From contig NZ_LWKZ01000001.1 of assembly GCF_001905005.1 (NCBI RefSeq), positions 127,775 to 191,774 of the forward strand: a DNA stretch of 64,000 nucleotides, in the 5' to 3' direction. This document shows, in pieces, positions 7,751-16,173 of this stretch; within the stretch, counting starts at the first letter, position 1, and every line of letters begins with the position of its first letter. The notes beneath the pieces are model-generated. The model did no database searches, had not been told where the DNA came from, and saw only the letters and a list, made by a program, of their open reading frames with translations. A program made the position numbers and the translations under genes. The stretch is from Streptomyces sp. CB02923 (GTDB lineage: Bacteria; Actinomycetota; Actinomycetes; Streptomycetales; Streptomycetaceae).

Positions 7751-8989
7751 TCAGCGCCAGAAGGCCCACCTGGACCGCGGACGCCCGGGTGGCGACGCGG
7801 TCATCCACAGGTCGCGTTCACGGCAGAACTCCCGTACCGCTTCCTCGGGACGGTTGCGGCACGCGTCGGCAAGGAAGCCCAGGGCCTCCTGGTCGTCACG
7901 TTCGTGGCACGCCTTGACGAACCGGGCGAGTTCACCGGCGGGGGCCATGTCGCCGATGAAGTCGATCAGGCGGTCACCGGTGACGGTCTCGGTGTTGAGG
8001 ATGTACGCGATACGGCGGAACGTCCCGGTCCGGCACAGGTGGTAGAGCCGGACCCCGCCGCAGATCCGGGCCGCGGCGGCGAGGAGCCGGTCGGCGTCGA
8101 GTCTCCGGCTGTGCCCGCGGAACTCCTCCCACAGAGCGGGGATGCCGTCGGGCGACTGCTCGCAGAAGGTGTCCACGGCGGAGTCCGCGGCCACGTCGCG
8201 GTCCTCGTCACGGAGTTTCTCGACGAGGGCGAAGAGGTCCGCCACGGAGAGGGCAGCCGCCGAAGGCGCCGTGGGCGGCAGGTCCGTCCCGTCGTACCGG
8301 GCGATCTCCCGCGCCGTCTCGGCGGCCATCTCGTCCAGGTGCCGCGCCTCGGACCGCCGCAGCCGCACCACCGCCTCGCCCTGCGCGATCTCGTCCTCCA
8401 GCTCGGCCACCCGGAGCCGGGCCGCGTCGCGTTCCCGGGTGAGTTCGCCGATCTCCCGCGCGTGGTCGCCGGCCTGCTCGGCCAGGCGCTGGAGCGCCTC
8501 CTCCGCCTTGCACCGCAAGGCGCGCTCGTGCTCCAGTTCCGCACGCAGGGTGCCGAGCGTGGCCGCGGCCTCGGCGCGCAGCAGTTCCTGCTGTTCGCGG
8601 GCCTCTTCCACGTCGAATTCGTGCGCCCGCAGCGGCTTCTTGTCCCGCTCGGCGTCCACGACGGCGTACAGCATCTTCTGGGTCGCCCGGACGGCCTCCT
8701 GCGCGCAAGCCGCCTCCGATGCCGTGTCGCACACCTGGTGGAGGGCCACGATCTGGGCGCGGCTGGGGAGTTCGTGCCCGTTGAGGAACTTCGACAGCCG
8801 CGACACGCTGAGCACGACGTCCTGCTCCGCGAGCCCCTGGGTCAGCTGCGCCAGCGTCAGGCCGGACGCCTCACGCAAGGTGCGCAGCCGCGCAACCAGC
8901 ACCCTCCGCGGCCCCTCCGGCACGTTGTCCAGCAGGGCGAGCCTGTCCGGCCCCCGCCCCGCACGCCCTGATCCGAGTTCTGGGCTCAT
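7751..8989 (-). CDS. XRE-family helix-turn-helix protein with long coiled coil
   Basis: A 412-residue protein. An HTH domain occupies about residues 25-85 (LREASGLTLAQLTQGLAEQ, VSRLSKFLNGHELPSRAQI). A charged heptad-rich coiled coil runs from about 110 to 240, containing LRAELEHERALRCKAEEALQ and ELTRERDAARLRVAELEDEI. A conserved-looking globular tail follows with ARICGGVRLYHLCRTGTF, RLIDFIGDMAP and AVREFCRERDLW. The ATG at 8989 was chosen because the HTH follows directly and GGGGTGG precedes it. The gene converges on the response regulator with a 23-bp gap and diverges from the 53-residue protein. Autoregulation through the palindrome at 9018-9040 is plausible. Function unknown; this is a Streptomyces-type hypothetical regulator. 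Confidence 0.8.
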   Translation of the reverse strand: MSPELGSGRAGRGPDRLALLDNVPEGPRRVLVARLRTLREASGLTLAQLTQGLAEQDVVLSVSRLSKFLNGHELPSRAQIVALHQVCDTASEAACAQEAVRATQKMLYAVVDAERDKKPLRAHEFDVEEAREQQELLRAEAAATLGTLRAELEHERALRCKAEEALQRLAEQAGDHAREIGELTRERDAARLRVAELEDEIAQGEAVVRLRRSEARHLDEMAAETAREIARYDGTDLPPTAPSAAALSVADLFALVEKLRDEDRDVAADSAVDTFCEQSPDGIPALWEEFRGHSRRLDADRLLAAAARICGGVRLYHLCRTGTFRRIAYILNTETVTGDRLIDFIGDMAPAGELARFVKACHERDDQEALGFLADACRNRPEEAVREFCRERDLWMTASPPGRPRSRWAFWR

Positions 8990-9017
8990 CGCCACCCCTG
9001 AAGTTGCCGACCCCGCA

Positions 9018-9040
9018 CCTTGCGCCCGCCTCACGCAAGG
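9018..9040. promoter_or_regulatory. Palindrome in the XRE/small protein divergent promoter
   Basis: CCTTGCG (9018-9024) and CGCAAGG (9034-9040) form a perfect 7-bp inverted repeat with a 9-bp spacer, 29-51 bp upstream of the XRE start. The right half as CGCCTCACGCAAGG also occurs at 8867-8880 inside the XRE gene, and CCTTG-CACCG-CAAGG lies at 8506-8520. These repeated half-sites suggest binding by the XRE protein itself. Confidence 0.45.
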
Positions 9041-9122
9041 CCTCCGCGCGCGCTGGCGCAACATCGCACGCCGCTGCTGAGCTTGGACTGTACCCAACAC
9101 CCCGGACCGATCGAAGGGCCTC

Positions 9123-9284
9123 ATGACACCACGCCAGCAGCAGAAGAAGCCGCCAACCCCCTTTCTGGAACTGCGGATCGGCGGCGTGCACGTAGTGGTC
9201 CAGCACATGCCCTACCGGCTGCTCGCCGTCCTGAGCAGCGTGGCCGGCGCGGCCGGAGGTGCGTTCTGGGTCGGCGGGAGATGA
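9123..9284 (+). CDS. 53-residue protein with one membrane segment
   Basis: A small protein starting MTPRQQQKKPPTPFLELRIG and ending in AVLSSVAGAAGGAFWVGGR. The basic Pro/Gln head is followed by a short beta-like stretch (LRIGGVHVVVQHMP) and a hydrophobic helix of about 20 residues, so the protein is probably membrane-anchored. GAAGGG lies five bases before the ATG. It diverges from the XRE gene and precedes the sensor kinase by 55 bases on the same strand, so it may be co-transcribed with the kinase. Its position between two signalling genes suggests an accessory role, but nothing in the sequence proves one. Confidence 0.65.
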   Translation: MTPRQQQKKPPTPFLELRIGGVHVVVQHMPYRLLAVLSSVAGAAGGAFWVGGR

Positions 9285-9339
9285 ACCGGCTTACTTTCGT
9301 CAGGGGCGCGCACCGGCCCCGATCGGCGAAGCTGAGGCC

Positions 9340-10971
9340 ATGCTCACTCGTCTGACGCGGACCGCGCCGCCCGCCACCGAACATCCCAGGTGGGTGGCCC
9401 GGCTGCTGGACGTCTGTCTCTGGCTGGCGCTGTCCGCCCCGCTCACCGCCGCGTTCGACGGGGTGCCGCAGATGCGGATGTGGACGGCGGTGGCCGGTAT
9501 CCCGCTGCTGGGCGCGGCGGTGGCGGTGCGCCGGAAGTGGCCGCTCGTGGCGCTCGCCGTGCCCGTCGGGCTGGCGCTCGTGACGGCCCGCGACCTGTTC
9601 ACGTTCGAGTACACCGCCGCGCTGGCCGTCCTGGCCTATCTGGCGGGCGTACGGGTCGAACGGGCCCGCGCCTCCCTCTGGTTCTTCGCCGGTGCCGCGG
9701 CCGCCGGTCTGCCGCTGTGTGTCGTCGTCACCCGCAACATGTGGCCGTGGTTCACCGCGGTGCTCACCCTGCTGTTCAACGTCGTCCTGCCGTGGCTGCT
9801 GGGCCGCTACCGCCGCCAGTACGCGGCACTGGTCCGTACCGGCTGGCAGCTCGCCGAGCGGATGGAGTACGAGCAGCAGGCGGTCGCCGACCGTACACGG
9901 CTGCGCGAGCGGGCCCGGATCGCCGGGGACATGCACGACTCGCTCGGCCACGAACTGGCGCTGCTCACCCTGCGGGCCGGAGCGCTGGAGGTCGATCCGC
10001 GGCTGGCGTCCGACCAGCGGGCGGCGGTCGGCGAGCTGCGGGCGGCGGCCGGTGCGGCCGCCGAACACCTGCGGGACATCATCGGTGTGCTGCGCGCCGA
10101 CGACCGGCCGGAGCCGTCCCGGCTGCCTGCCGACGACAGCGTCGAGGCCCTCGTCGAACGCGCCCGGTCCTCCGGCCTCGATGTCTCGCTGCGGCGTGAC
10201 GGGGCCGCGGCGACGGGTGCGGACGCCATGCCGGTGATGGGCGGCCGTGCGGTGTACCGCGTGGTCCAGGAGGGGCTGACCAACGCCACCAAGCACGCGC
10301 CGGGCGCGCCCGTGGAGGTACGGCTCACCGGCGGCGACCGGCGGCTGGACGTCACGGTGGCCAACGGCGCGCCGCCGCCCGGCGGTCCGAGGCCGGGCGC
10401 GGCGTCCGTACCCGTCCTGGTGTCGGGCGGCAACGGGCTGGTGGGGCTGGACGAACGGGTGCGGCTCGCGGGCGGCGAACTGCGGGCCGGGCCGACGCCC
10501 GGCGGCGGATTCGAGGTGGCGGCGCGGCTGCCGACGACGGACGGAGCGCCGGTACGCGGCCCCGGCGACGGTGCGCAGTGGAGCCTGTCGCAGCGGGAGC
10601 TGGCGTCCGCGCGGCGCCGGGTACGCCGTCGGCTGGTGCAGACGGTGGCCGTACCGGCGGCACTGTTCACCGGACTGCTGCTGCTCATGGGCGTCTTCGC
10701 GCTGATCAGCCCGTCCTGGTCGGTGCTGGACCGGGGCACGTACGACGCGCTGCGCGTCGGCGAAGGGCGGGCGGCGGTGGAGTCGCGGCTGCCGTTCTTC
10801 TCCCTGGACGTACCGCCGGACGGCACGCCCGCGCCGCCGCCCGGTCACACGTGCCGTTACTACACCTTCCGCGCGTACGCCGACGACGTGGCCTACGAGC
10901 TGTGCTTCGCGGACGGCCGGCTGGCGTCGAAGGGGCTGGTGCACCGGCGGGACCGGCCGCCGTCCGGGTGA
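9340..10971 (+). CDS. DesK/NarX-type sensor histidine kinase with C-terminal membrane-anchored external domain
   Basis: A 543-residue membrane kinase. The N-terminus has four to five hydrophobic segments (about 20-155). Next come a HisKA_3 domain with H199 in GDMHDSLGHELALL and an HATPase_c domain containing YRVVQEGLTNATKHAPGAP and GGNGLVGLDERV (about 300-405). Unusually, the protein does not stop there. After a basic loop (RRRVRRRL) a strong hydrophobic helix spans about 432-458. An 85-residue tail follows with YDALRVGEGRAAVESRLP, two Cys (GHTCRYY, YELCFADGR) and no enzyme motif. That tail would lie outside the membrane and resembles in outline the BamE/SmpA-type motif. The start is uncertain: the ATG at 9340 has GAGG only two bases away, and GTG 9259 is in frame. 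Likely partner is the regulator at 7053. Confidence 0.88.
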   Translation: MLTRLTRTAPPATEHPRWVARLLDVCLWLALSAPLTAAFDGVPQMRMWTAVAGIPLLGAAVAVRRKWPLVALAVPVGLALVTARDLFTFEYTAALAVLAYLAGVRVERARASLWFFAGAAAAGLPLCVVVTRNMWPWFTAVLTLLFNVVLPWLLGRYRRQYAALVRTGWQLAERMEYEQQAVADRTRLRERARIAGDMHDSLGHELALLTLRAGALEVDPRLASDQRAAVGELRAAAGAAAEHLRDIIGVLRADDRPEPSRLPADDSVEALVERARSSGLDVSLRRDGAAATGADAMPVMGGRAVYRVVQEGLTNATKHAPGAPVEVRLTGGDRRLDVTVANGAPPPGGPRPGAASVPVLVSGGNGLVGLDERVRLAGGELRAGPTPGGGFEVAARLPTTDGAPVRGPGDGAQWSLSQRELASARRRVRRRLVQTVAVPAALFTGLLLLMGVFALISPSWSVLDRGTYDALRVGEGRAAVESRLPFFSLDVPPDGTPAPPPGHTCRYYTFRAYADDVAYELCFADGRLASKGLVHRRDRPPSG

Positions 10972-11008
10972 CCCGGGCCCGTCGGCCGTCCCGCGCGAGG
11001 CCGGGCCG

Positions 11009-11956
11009 TCACTTCACCTCAAGGACGATCTTCCCCTGCGTACGGCCGCTCTCGCCCATCGCGTGCGCCTTCGCGGCCTGCTCCAGCGGGAACGTCGCGG
11101 CGATGTGCGCGCGCAGCGCGCCGGACCCGGCGAGGGCGGCGATCTCGCGCATGCCCGCCTGGTCGGCCTCGACGATCAGCAGCGCGAGGCGGGCTCCTCG
11201 CTCGGCGGCCTTCGCGGCGTCCTCAGGGGCGCTGCGGGCGAGGATGGAGACGACGGTTCCGCCCTCGCGCACCACGTCCAGCGAACGGGTGAGGGTGTCG
11301 CCGCCGATGGTGTCCAGGACGACGTCGACCGGGCCGGCGGCCTCGGTGAAGTCGGTCTCCCGGTAGTCGATCACCTCGTCGGCGCCGAGGGAGCGCAGGA
11401 AGCCGTGCTTGGCGGCGCTGGCCGTGCCGATCACATGGGCGCCCCTGGCCTTGGCGATCTGTACGGCGAGGTGGCCGACGCCGCCCGCCGCCGCGTGGAT
11501 CAGGACGCGCTGTCCGGGCTGTACGTCCGCGGTGTCCACCAGGGCCTGGTAGGCGGTGAGCGCGGCCAGCGGCAGGGCGCCCGCCTGGACGTGGTCGAGG
11601 GCGGCGGGCTTGTGCACGAAGGCCCGCGCGGGGCCGGTGACGTACTCGGCGTGGGTACCGACGCCGTACGGGTACGGGACCATGCCGAAGACCTCGTCGC
11701 CCGGCTCGAACAGGGTGACGCCCATGCCGACCGCCGCCACGACGCCGGACACGTCCCAGCCCAGGACGCGGGGCAGCGTCCTGACGAACAGGCCGTCCGC
11801 GCGGTGCTTCCAGTCGGTGGGGTTGACCCCGGCGGCACGGACCGCGATCAAAATCTGGCCGACGCCCGGCTCGGGCCGCGGGAGTTCGGTCTCCTTCAGG
11901 ACCTCGGGGCCGCCGGTGACGTCCTGGCTGATGGCACGCATGGTGTTTTCGCTCAT
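11009..11956 (-). CDS. NADP-dependent oxidoreductase of the quinone reductase/zinc-free MDR family
   Basis: A 315-residue medium-chain dehydrogenase/reductase. It has the N-terminal GroES-like domain (MRAISQDVTGGPEVLKETEL, AAGVNPTDWKHR, GWDVSGVVAAVG) and a Rossmann NADPH site in VLIHAAAGGVGHLAVQIAKA (about 145-165). It ends GRTQGKIVLEVK, as in quinone oxidoreductases. The Cys ligands for structural zinc are absent, matching the zinc-free QOR branch. The ATG at 11956 follows GGACGGC; upstream in-frame ATGs exist. It is divergent from the GlxA/AraC-type regulator, sharing a 71-bp promoter region with a perfect palindrome, and is the obvious candidate target. The physiological substrate, probably a quinone or enal, is inferred. 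Confidence 0.88.
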   Translation of the reverse strand: MSENTMRAISQDVTGGPEVLKETELPRPEPGVGQILIAVRAAGVNPTDWKHRADGLFVRTLPRVLGWDVSGVVAAVGMGVTLFEPGDEVFGMVPYPYGVGTHAEYVTGPARAFVHKPAALDHVQAGALPLAALTAYQALVDTADVQPGQRVLIHAAAGGVGHLAVQIAKARGAHVIGTASAAKHGFLRSLGADEVIDYRETDFTEAAGPVDVVLDTIGGDTLTRSLDVVREGGTVVSILARSAPEDAAKAAERGARLALLIVEADQAGMREIAALAGSGALRAHIAATFPLEQAAKAHAMGESGRTQGKIVLEVK

Positions 11957-11991
11957 GCCGTCCAGCATCATCGGCCGCGGGAGCCACGACA

Positions 11992-12028
11992 ATGGCACGA
12001 TGGCCATCATCCGATAGAATCGTGCCAT
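11992..12028. promoter_or_regulatory. Palindromic operator and leaderless promoter between oxidoreductase and AraC regulator
   Basis: ATGGCACGAT (11992-12001) and ATCGTGCCAT (12019-12028) form a perfect 10-bp inverted repeat with a 17-bp spacer. The right arm covers the regulator's own ATG. TAGAAT at 12015-12020 is a good -10 element six bases before that ATG, so the regulator mRNA is probably leaderless and the operator would directly occlude its promoter. Confidence 0.65.
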
Positions 12029-13004
12029 GCAGCCTCATCGTGTGGCGGTCCTGGCCCTGGACGGCGTCTACCCCTTCGAACTCGGCATCCCCGCCCGGGT
12101 GTTCCATGCCGCCGACGGCCGGTACGAGGTACTGACCTGCTCGGCCGACGGGCGCCCGGTGCGCAGCGGCGCCGACTTCTCGATCGTGGTGGAGCACGGC
12201 CCCGAGATCCTGCGCACCGCCGGCACCGTGGTGATCCCGTCCATCGCCCCGGGCCGCGTCCCCACCGAGCTGTCCGAGCCGGTGCGGGCCGCGCTGGCGA
12301 CGGTCCGGCCCGGTACCCGCCTGGTGTCCATCTGCACCGGCGCGTACGTCCTGGCCGCCGCCGGGCTGCTGGACGGCCGCCCGGCCACCACCCACTGGCA
12401 GCTCACCGACGACTTCCGCCGGCGCTTCCCGGAGGTCCGGCTCACCCCCGACGTGCTCTTCGTCGACGACGGTGACGTCCTGACCTCGTCCGGCGCCGCG
12501 TCCGGCATCGACGTCTGCCTGCACATCGTGCGCGCCGACCACGGCGGCGCGGTCGCCAACCACGCGGCCCGCGCCTGCGTCATGCCGCCGTTCCGCGACG
12601 GCGGCCAGGCGCAGTACGTCGAGCAGCCGGTGCCCGCGCCGACCGCGACCGGCACGGCGGCCACCCAGCAGTGGGCCCTGGAGCACCTGGACGAGCCGCT
12701 GACGCTGGCCCGGCTGGCCCGGCACGCCGGGATGAGCCTGCGCACCTTCAACCGCCGCTTCCGCGACGAGACCGGTGTCAGCCCCGGGCGGTGGCTCATC
12801 CAGCAGCGCCTGCTGCGCGCCCGCCAGCTGCTGGAGACCAGCGACCTGCCGGTCGACCTGATCGCCGGACAGGTCGGCTTCGCCGGGGGCGCGTCCCTGC
12901 GCCAGCATCTGCACGCCGCCATCGGCGTCTCGCCGCAGACGTACCGGCGCACGTTCCGGGCACCGCGCCCGGCGGCGGACCAGCCGGTGGTCCGCGCGGG
13001 CTGA
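12027..13004 (+). CDS. GlxA-family transcriptional regulator (DJ-1/PfpI domain plus AraC HTH)
   Basis: A 325-residue regulator. Residues 1-175 are a DJ-1/PfpI class I amidotransferase-like domain with the nucleophile-elbow Cys in LVSICTGAYVLAAAGLLDGR followed by PATTHW. Residues 215-315 carry two AraC-type HTH motifs (LTLARLARHAGMSLRTFNRR and the segment IAGQVGFAGGASLRQHLHA), with the usual GVSPQTYRRTF ending. It acts in the cytoplasm as an activator or repressor that may sense a small molecule through the amidotransferase-like domain. The ATG at 12027 lies inside the operator palindrome, consistent with a leaderless transcript and autoregulation. The partner target is the divergent oxidoreductase. 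Confidence 0.93.
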   Translation: MQPHRVAVLALDGVYPFELGIPARVFHAADGRYEVLTCSADGRPVRSGADFSIVVEHGPEILRTAGTVVIPSIAPGRVPTELSEPVRAALATVRPGTRLVSICTGAYVLAAAGLLDGRPATTHWQLTDDFRRRFPEVRLTPDVLFVDDGDVLTSSGAASGIDVCLHIVRADHGGAVANHAARACVMPPFRDGGQAQYVEQPVPAPTATGTAATQQWALEHLDEPLTLARLARHAGMSLRTFNRRFRDETGVSPGRWLIQQRLLRARQLLETSDLPVDLIAGQVGFAGGASLRQHLHAAIGVSPQTYRRTFRAPRPAADQPVVRAG

Positions 13005-13100
13005 TTCCGCCCGTAGCGCACCGCGGACGGCTGTACGGAGCCGTGCGGCCGGTCTAGCTTCGGCTCGTACGGCACCGTTCGCCCGAGAGGGGATACCGCC

Positions 13101-13388
13101 ATGGCATTCGGTTTCGTCGCCTTCCACTACCCGGCCCCCGAGCACGTCGAGGAGTTCGTCGGCCAGTGCCACCAGGTCGCCGAAGCGGCGCGGTCGCAGC
13201 CGGGCTTCCTGTCCGTCGGGGTCTGGGTCACCCCGGACGGCGAAGCCGTCGTCACCACCGGCGCCTACGAGTCCGAGGAGACCTTCCGCGCGGCGGCCGA
13301 GGTCGCCCGCGAGCTGGGCGCGACGCCCGAGGGTCTGAGCGACCTGGAGGTCAGGCCCCGCCAGGTCCACTTCCTGCGGTCCCGCTGA
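13101..13388 (+). CDS. ABM-like (dimeric alpha-beta barrel) protein
   Basis: A 95-residue single-domain protein. The pattern MAFGFVAFHYPAPEHVEEFV, QPGFLSVGVWVTPDGEAVVT and YESEETFRAAA fits the antibiotic biosynthesis monooxygenase/dimeric alpha-beta barrel fold, in which two chains form one barrel. GAGAGGGG precedes the ATG. It has its own hairpin terminator, so it is monocistronic. Such proteins range from heme-degrading or quinone-forming oxygenases to proteins of unknown role; no heme-binding His is evident, and the activity cannot be named. Confidence 0.7.
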   Translation: MAFGFVAFHYPAPEHVEEFVGQCHQVAEAARSQPGFLSVGVWVTPDGEAVVTTGAYESEETFRAAAEVARELGATPEGLSDLEVRPRQVHFLRSR

Positions 13389-13392
13389 ACGG

Positions 13393-13437
13393 CCCGGCCG
13401 GGGCTCCGCACGGCGTCCGTGCGGAGCCCCGGCCGGG
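13393..13437. terminator. Perfect 21-bp stem terminator between convergent genes
   Basis: Arms at 13393-13413 and 13417-13437 are exact complements (CCCGGCCGGGGCTCCGCACG... on the left) around a three-base loop. It sits between the ABM-like gene and the 3' end of glgP, so it can serve both strands. Confidence 0.88.
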
Positions 13438-13455
13438 TACGGGCGGCGCCCGCCC

Positions 13456-16173
13456 TCAGCGCATCAGCACCCCGGCCTCCTCCCCCGTCGCCTCCGACGG
13501 CACCGCGAGCAGGCCCATCTCGGACGCGGACACCAGCAGCCGGTGAGCGGGCAGGACGCGCACCGTGTAGCCGAAGGAGCCCGTACGGTCCAGGGCGAGC
13601 GGGCCCTCGTAGAGCCAGCGGCCCTCCAGGTCCGGGCCGCCGGTCGGCTTGAGCGGCACGGTCGCCGCGTCGGTGATCCGGTCCGACTCGTCGACCCGGC
13701 CCGAGACGACCTGGACCTCCACGTCGTCCGGGGCGAGGTCACCGAGGCCGACGCGGACCCGCAGCGCCAGCGTGGCGCCCAGTTCGGCGCTGCCGTTGGG
13801 CGGGGCGCCCGGCACGCCGACGGGCTCCGCGCGGTCCACCACCGGGGCCCCGGTCTCGACGTGGTCCACCGCGACGCGCGGCCACGCGGCCCGCACCCGG
13901 GTCTTCCACACCGCCAGCTCGGTCGCGGTCTGCGGGGTCAGCGCACGCTGGGAGCGGGCGGCGGGCGCGTACAGCCGCTCCACGTACTCCCGCACCATGC
14001 GGCCCGCCAGCACCTTCGGCCCCAGGTTGACCAGCGTCTGCCGGACCATCTCGACCCAGCGCTGCGGGACGCCGCTCTCGTCGCGGTCGTAGAAGCGCGG
14101 CGCGACCCGCTGTTCCAGCAGCTCGTACAGGGCGTTGGCCTCCAGCTCGTCGCGCCGGTTCTCGTCGGTGGCGTGGCCGTCGGCGGTCGGGATGGACCAG
14201 CCGAAGTCCGGTTCGTACCACTCGTCCCACCAGCCGTCGAGGACGGACAGGTTCAGGCAGCCGTTGAGCGCCGCCTTCATGCCGGAGGTGCCGCACGCCT
14301 CCAGCGGGCGCAGCGGGTTGTTCAGCCAGACGTCGCAGCCGGGGTAGAGCTTCTGCGCCATGGCCATGCCGTAGTCGGGCAGGAAGACCAGCCGCTGGCG
14401 TACGCGCGGGTCGTCGGCGAAGCGGACCAGTTCCTGTACGAGGCGCTTGCCGCCGTCGTCGGCGGGGTGGGCCTTGCCCGCCACCACGATCTGGAGGGGC
14501 CGTTCGTGGTGCAGCAGCAGGTCCATCAGGCGGTCGCGGTCGCGCAGCATCAGGGTGAGCCGCTTGTAGGAGGGCACCCGGCGGGCGAACCCGATGGTCA
14601 GGACGTCCGGATCCAGGACACCGTCGATCCAGCCCAGTTCGGCGGCCCCGGCGCCGCGCTGCCGCCAGGAGACGTGCAGCCGCCGCCGTACCTCCTCGAC
14701 GAGCTGTTCGCGCAGCACCCGCCGCAGGTCCCAGACGTCCGCGTCCGGGATGTCGGCCACCGCCGACCAGCGGCGCGAGTCGCCGACGGACAGCGCGTCC
14801 TCGGTGCGCCCGGCGCCGATCTGGCGCGCGCCCAGCCGGAAGACCTCGGGCGCCACCCAGGTGGGCGCGTGGACCCCGTTGGTCACCGACGTGATCGGTA
14901 CGTCCTCCGGGTCGAAGCCGGGCCACAGTCCGGCGAACATCTCCCGGCTGACGCGGCCGTGCAGGGTGGAGACGCCGTTGGCGCGCTGGGCCAGCCGCAG
15001 CCCCATCACGGCCATGTTGAAGCAGTTGGGTTCGCCGCCGGGGTAGGTCTCCAGGCCGAGTGCGAGGATCCGCTCGACGTCGATGCCGGGCAGTTCCGCC
15101 GCCTCGCCGAAGTGCCGGGCGACCAGTTCGCGGTCGAAGCGGTCGATGCCCGCGGGGACCGGGGTGTGGGTGGTGAAGACCGTTCCGGCGCGTACGGTCT
15201 CCAGGGCACCGTCGAAATCCAGCCCGACCGGCCCGCCGGCCTCGCCGGGGCCGCCCTCGCGGCCGGCGTCCGCCAGCTCCCGGATGCGTTCCAGGCCGAG
15301 GAATCCCGCGTGTCCCTCGTTCGTGTGAAACACCTCGGGCGCGGCGTGGCCGGTGAGCCGGCAGTACGTCCGTACGGCCCGCACCCCGCCGATGCCCAGC
15401 AGCATCTCCTGAAGCAGGCGGTGCTCGCTGCCGCCGCCGTAGAGCCGGTCGGTCACGTCCCGCTCGCCCGGCCCGTTCTCCTCCACGTCGGAGTCCAGCA
15501 GCAGCAGCGGTACGCGGCCGACCCTCGCCACCCAGACGGACGAGCGCAGCTGCCGCCCGCCGGGCAGTGCCAGGGCGACCTGCGCGGGTGTCCCGTCGGC
15601 CTCCCGCAGCAGGTCCAGCGGCAGTTCGTTGGGGTCCAGCACCGGATAGTGCTCCTGCTGCCAGCCCTCGCGGGAGAGCGACTGGCGGAAGTAGCCGTGC
15701 CGGTAGAGCAGGCCGACCCCGATCAGCGGTACGCCGAGGTCGCTGGCCGCCTTGAGGTGGTCCCCCGCGAGGATGCCGAGGCCGCCCGAATACTGGGGCA
15801 GCGCGGCGGTGATGCCGAACTCGGGCGAGAAGTAGGCGACGGCGTCGGGCAGCCGGCCGTCCCGGCCGCCCTGCTGCGCGCCCTGGTACCAGCGCTGCCC
15901 GGTGAGGTAGTCCTGCAGGTCGTCGGCGGCCGCGCCGAGCCGGCGCAGGAACCTGCGGTCCCCGGCGAGCTCCGCGAGCCGCTCGGCGGAGACGGTGCTC
16001 AGCAGCCGTACGGGGTCCAGCCCCGCCCGGCGCCGGCCGGCGGGGGCTATGGCGTGGAACAGTTCGCGGGTCTCGGGGTGCCAGGACCAGCGCAGATTGC
16101 GCGCCAGGTCGCTGAGCGGTCGCAGGGGTTCCGGGAGGACGGGGCGCACGGTGAACCGACGAATGGCCTTCAC
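13456..16173 (-). CDS. glgP: Alpha-glucan (maltodextrin) phosphorylase
   Basis: A 905-residue PLP-dependent enzyme that phosphorolyses alpha-1,4-glucan to glucose-1-phosphate. The N-terminus has the DUF3417 domain (LRPLSDLARNLRWSWHPETR). The GT35 core follows with YFSPEFGITAALPQYSGGLG, HTNEGHAGFLGLERIR and the PLP site EACGTSGMKAALNG, in which K633 forms the Schiff base. A beta-rich tail ends GLLAVPSE. The GTG at 16173 begins the conserved KAIRRFTV start and has no good ribosome site; TACCGT lies at about -10, so a leaderless mRNA is possible. It is divergent from the subtilase and close to glgE-treS-mak-glgB, supplying the degradative arm of alpha-glucan metabolism. Confidence 0.95.
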   Translation of the reverse strand: MKAIRRFTVRPVLPEPLRPLSDLARNLRWSWHPETRELFHAIAPAGRRRAGLDPVRLLSTVSAERLAELAGDRRFLRRLGAAADDLQDYLTGQRWYQGAQQGGRDGRLPDAVAYFSPEFGITAALPQYSGGLGILAGDHLKAASDLGVPLIGVGLLYRHGYFRQSLSREGWQQEHYPVLDPNELPLDLLREADGTPAQVALALPGGRQLRSSVWVARVGRVPLLLLDSDVEENGPGERDVTDRLYGGGSEHRLLQEMLLGIGGVRAVRTYCRLTGHAAPEVFHTNEGHAGFLGLERIRELADAGREGGPGEAGGPVGLDFDGALETVRAGTVFTTHTPVPAGIDRFDRELVARHFGEAAELPGIDVERILALGLETYPGGEPNCFNMAVMGLRLAQRANGVSTLHGRVSREMFAGLWPGFDPEDVPITSVTNGVHAPTWVAPEVFRLGARQIGAGRTEDALSVGDSRRWSAVADIPDADVWDLRRVLREQLVEEVRRRLHVSWRQRGAGAAELGWIDGVLDPDVLTIGFARRVPSYKRLTLMLRDRDRLMDLLLHHERPLQIVVAGKAHPADDGGKRLVQELVRFADDPRVRQRLVFLPDYGMAMAQKLYPGCDVWLNNPLRPLEACGTSGMKAALNGCLNLSVLDGWWDEWYEPDFGWSIPTADGHATDENRRDELEANALYELLEQRVAPRFYDRDESGVPQRWVEMVRQTLVNLGPKVLAGRMVREYVERLYAPAARSQRALTPQTATELAVWKTRVRAAWPRVAVDHVETGAPVVDRAEPVGVPGAPPNGSAELGATLALRVRVGLGDLAPDDVEVQVVSGRVDESDRITDAATVPLKPTGGPDLEGRWLYEGPLALDRTGSFGYTVRVLPAHRLLVSASEMGLLAVPSEATGEEAGVLMR

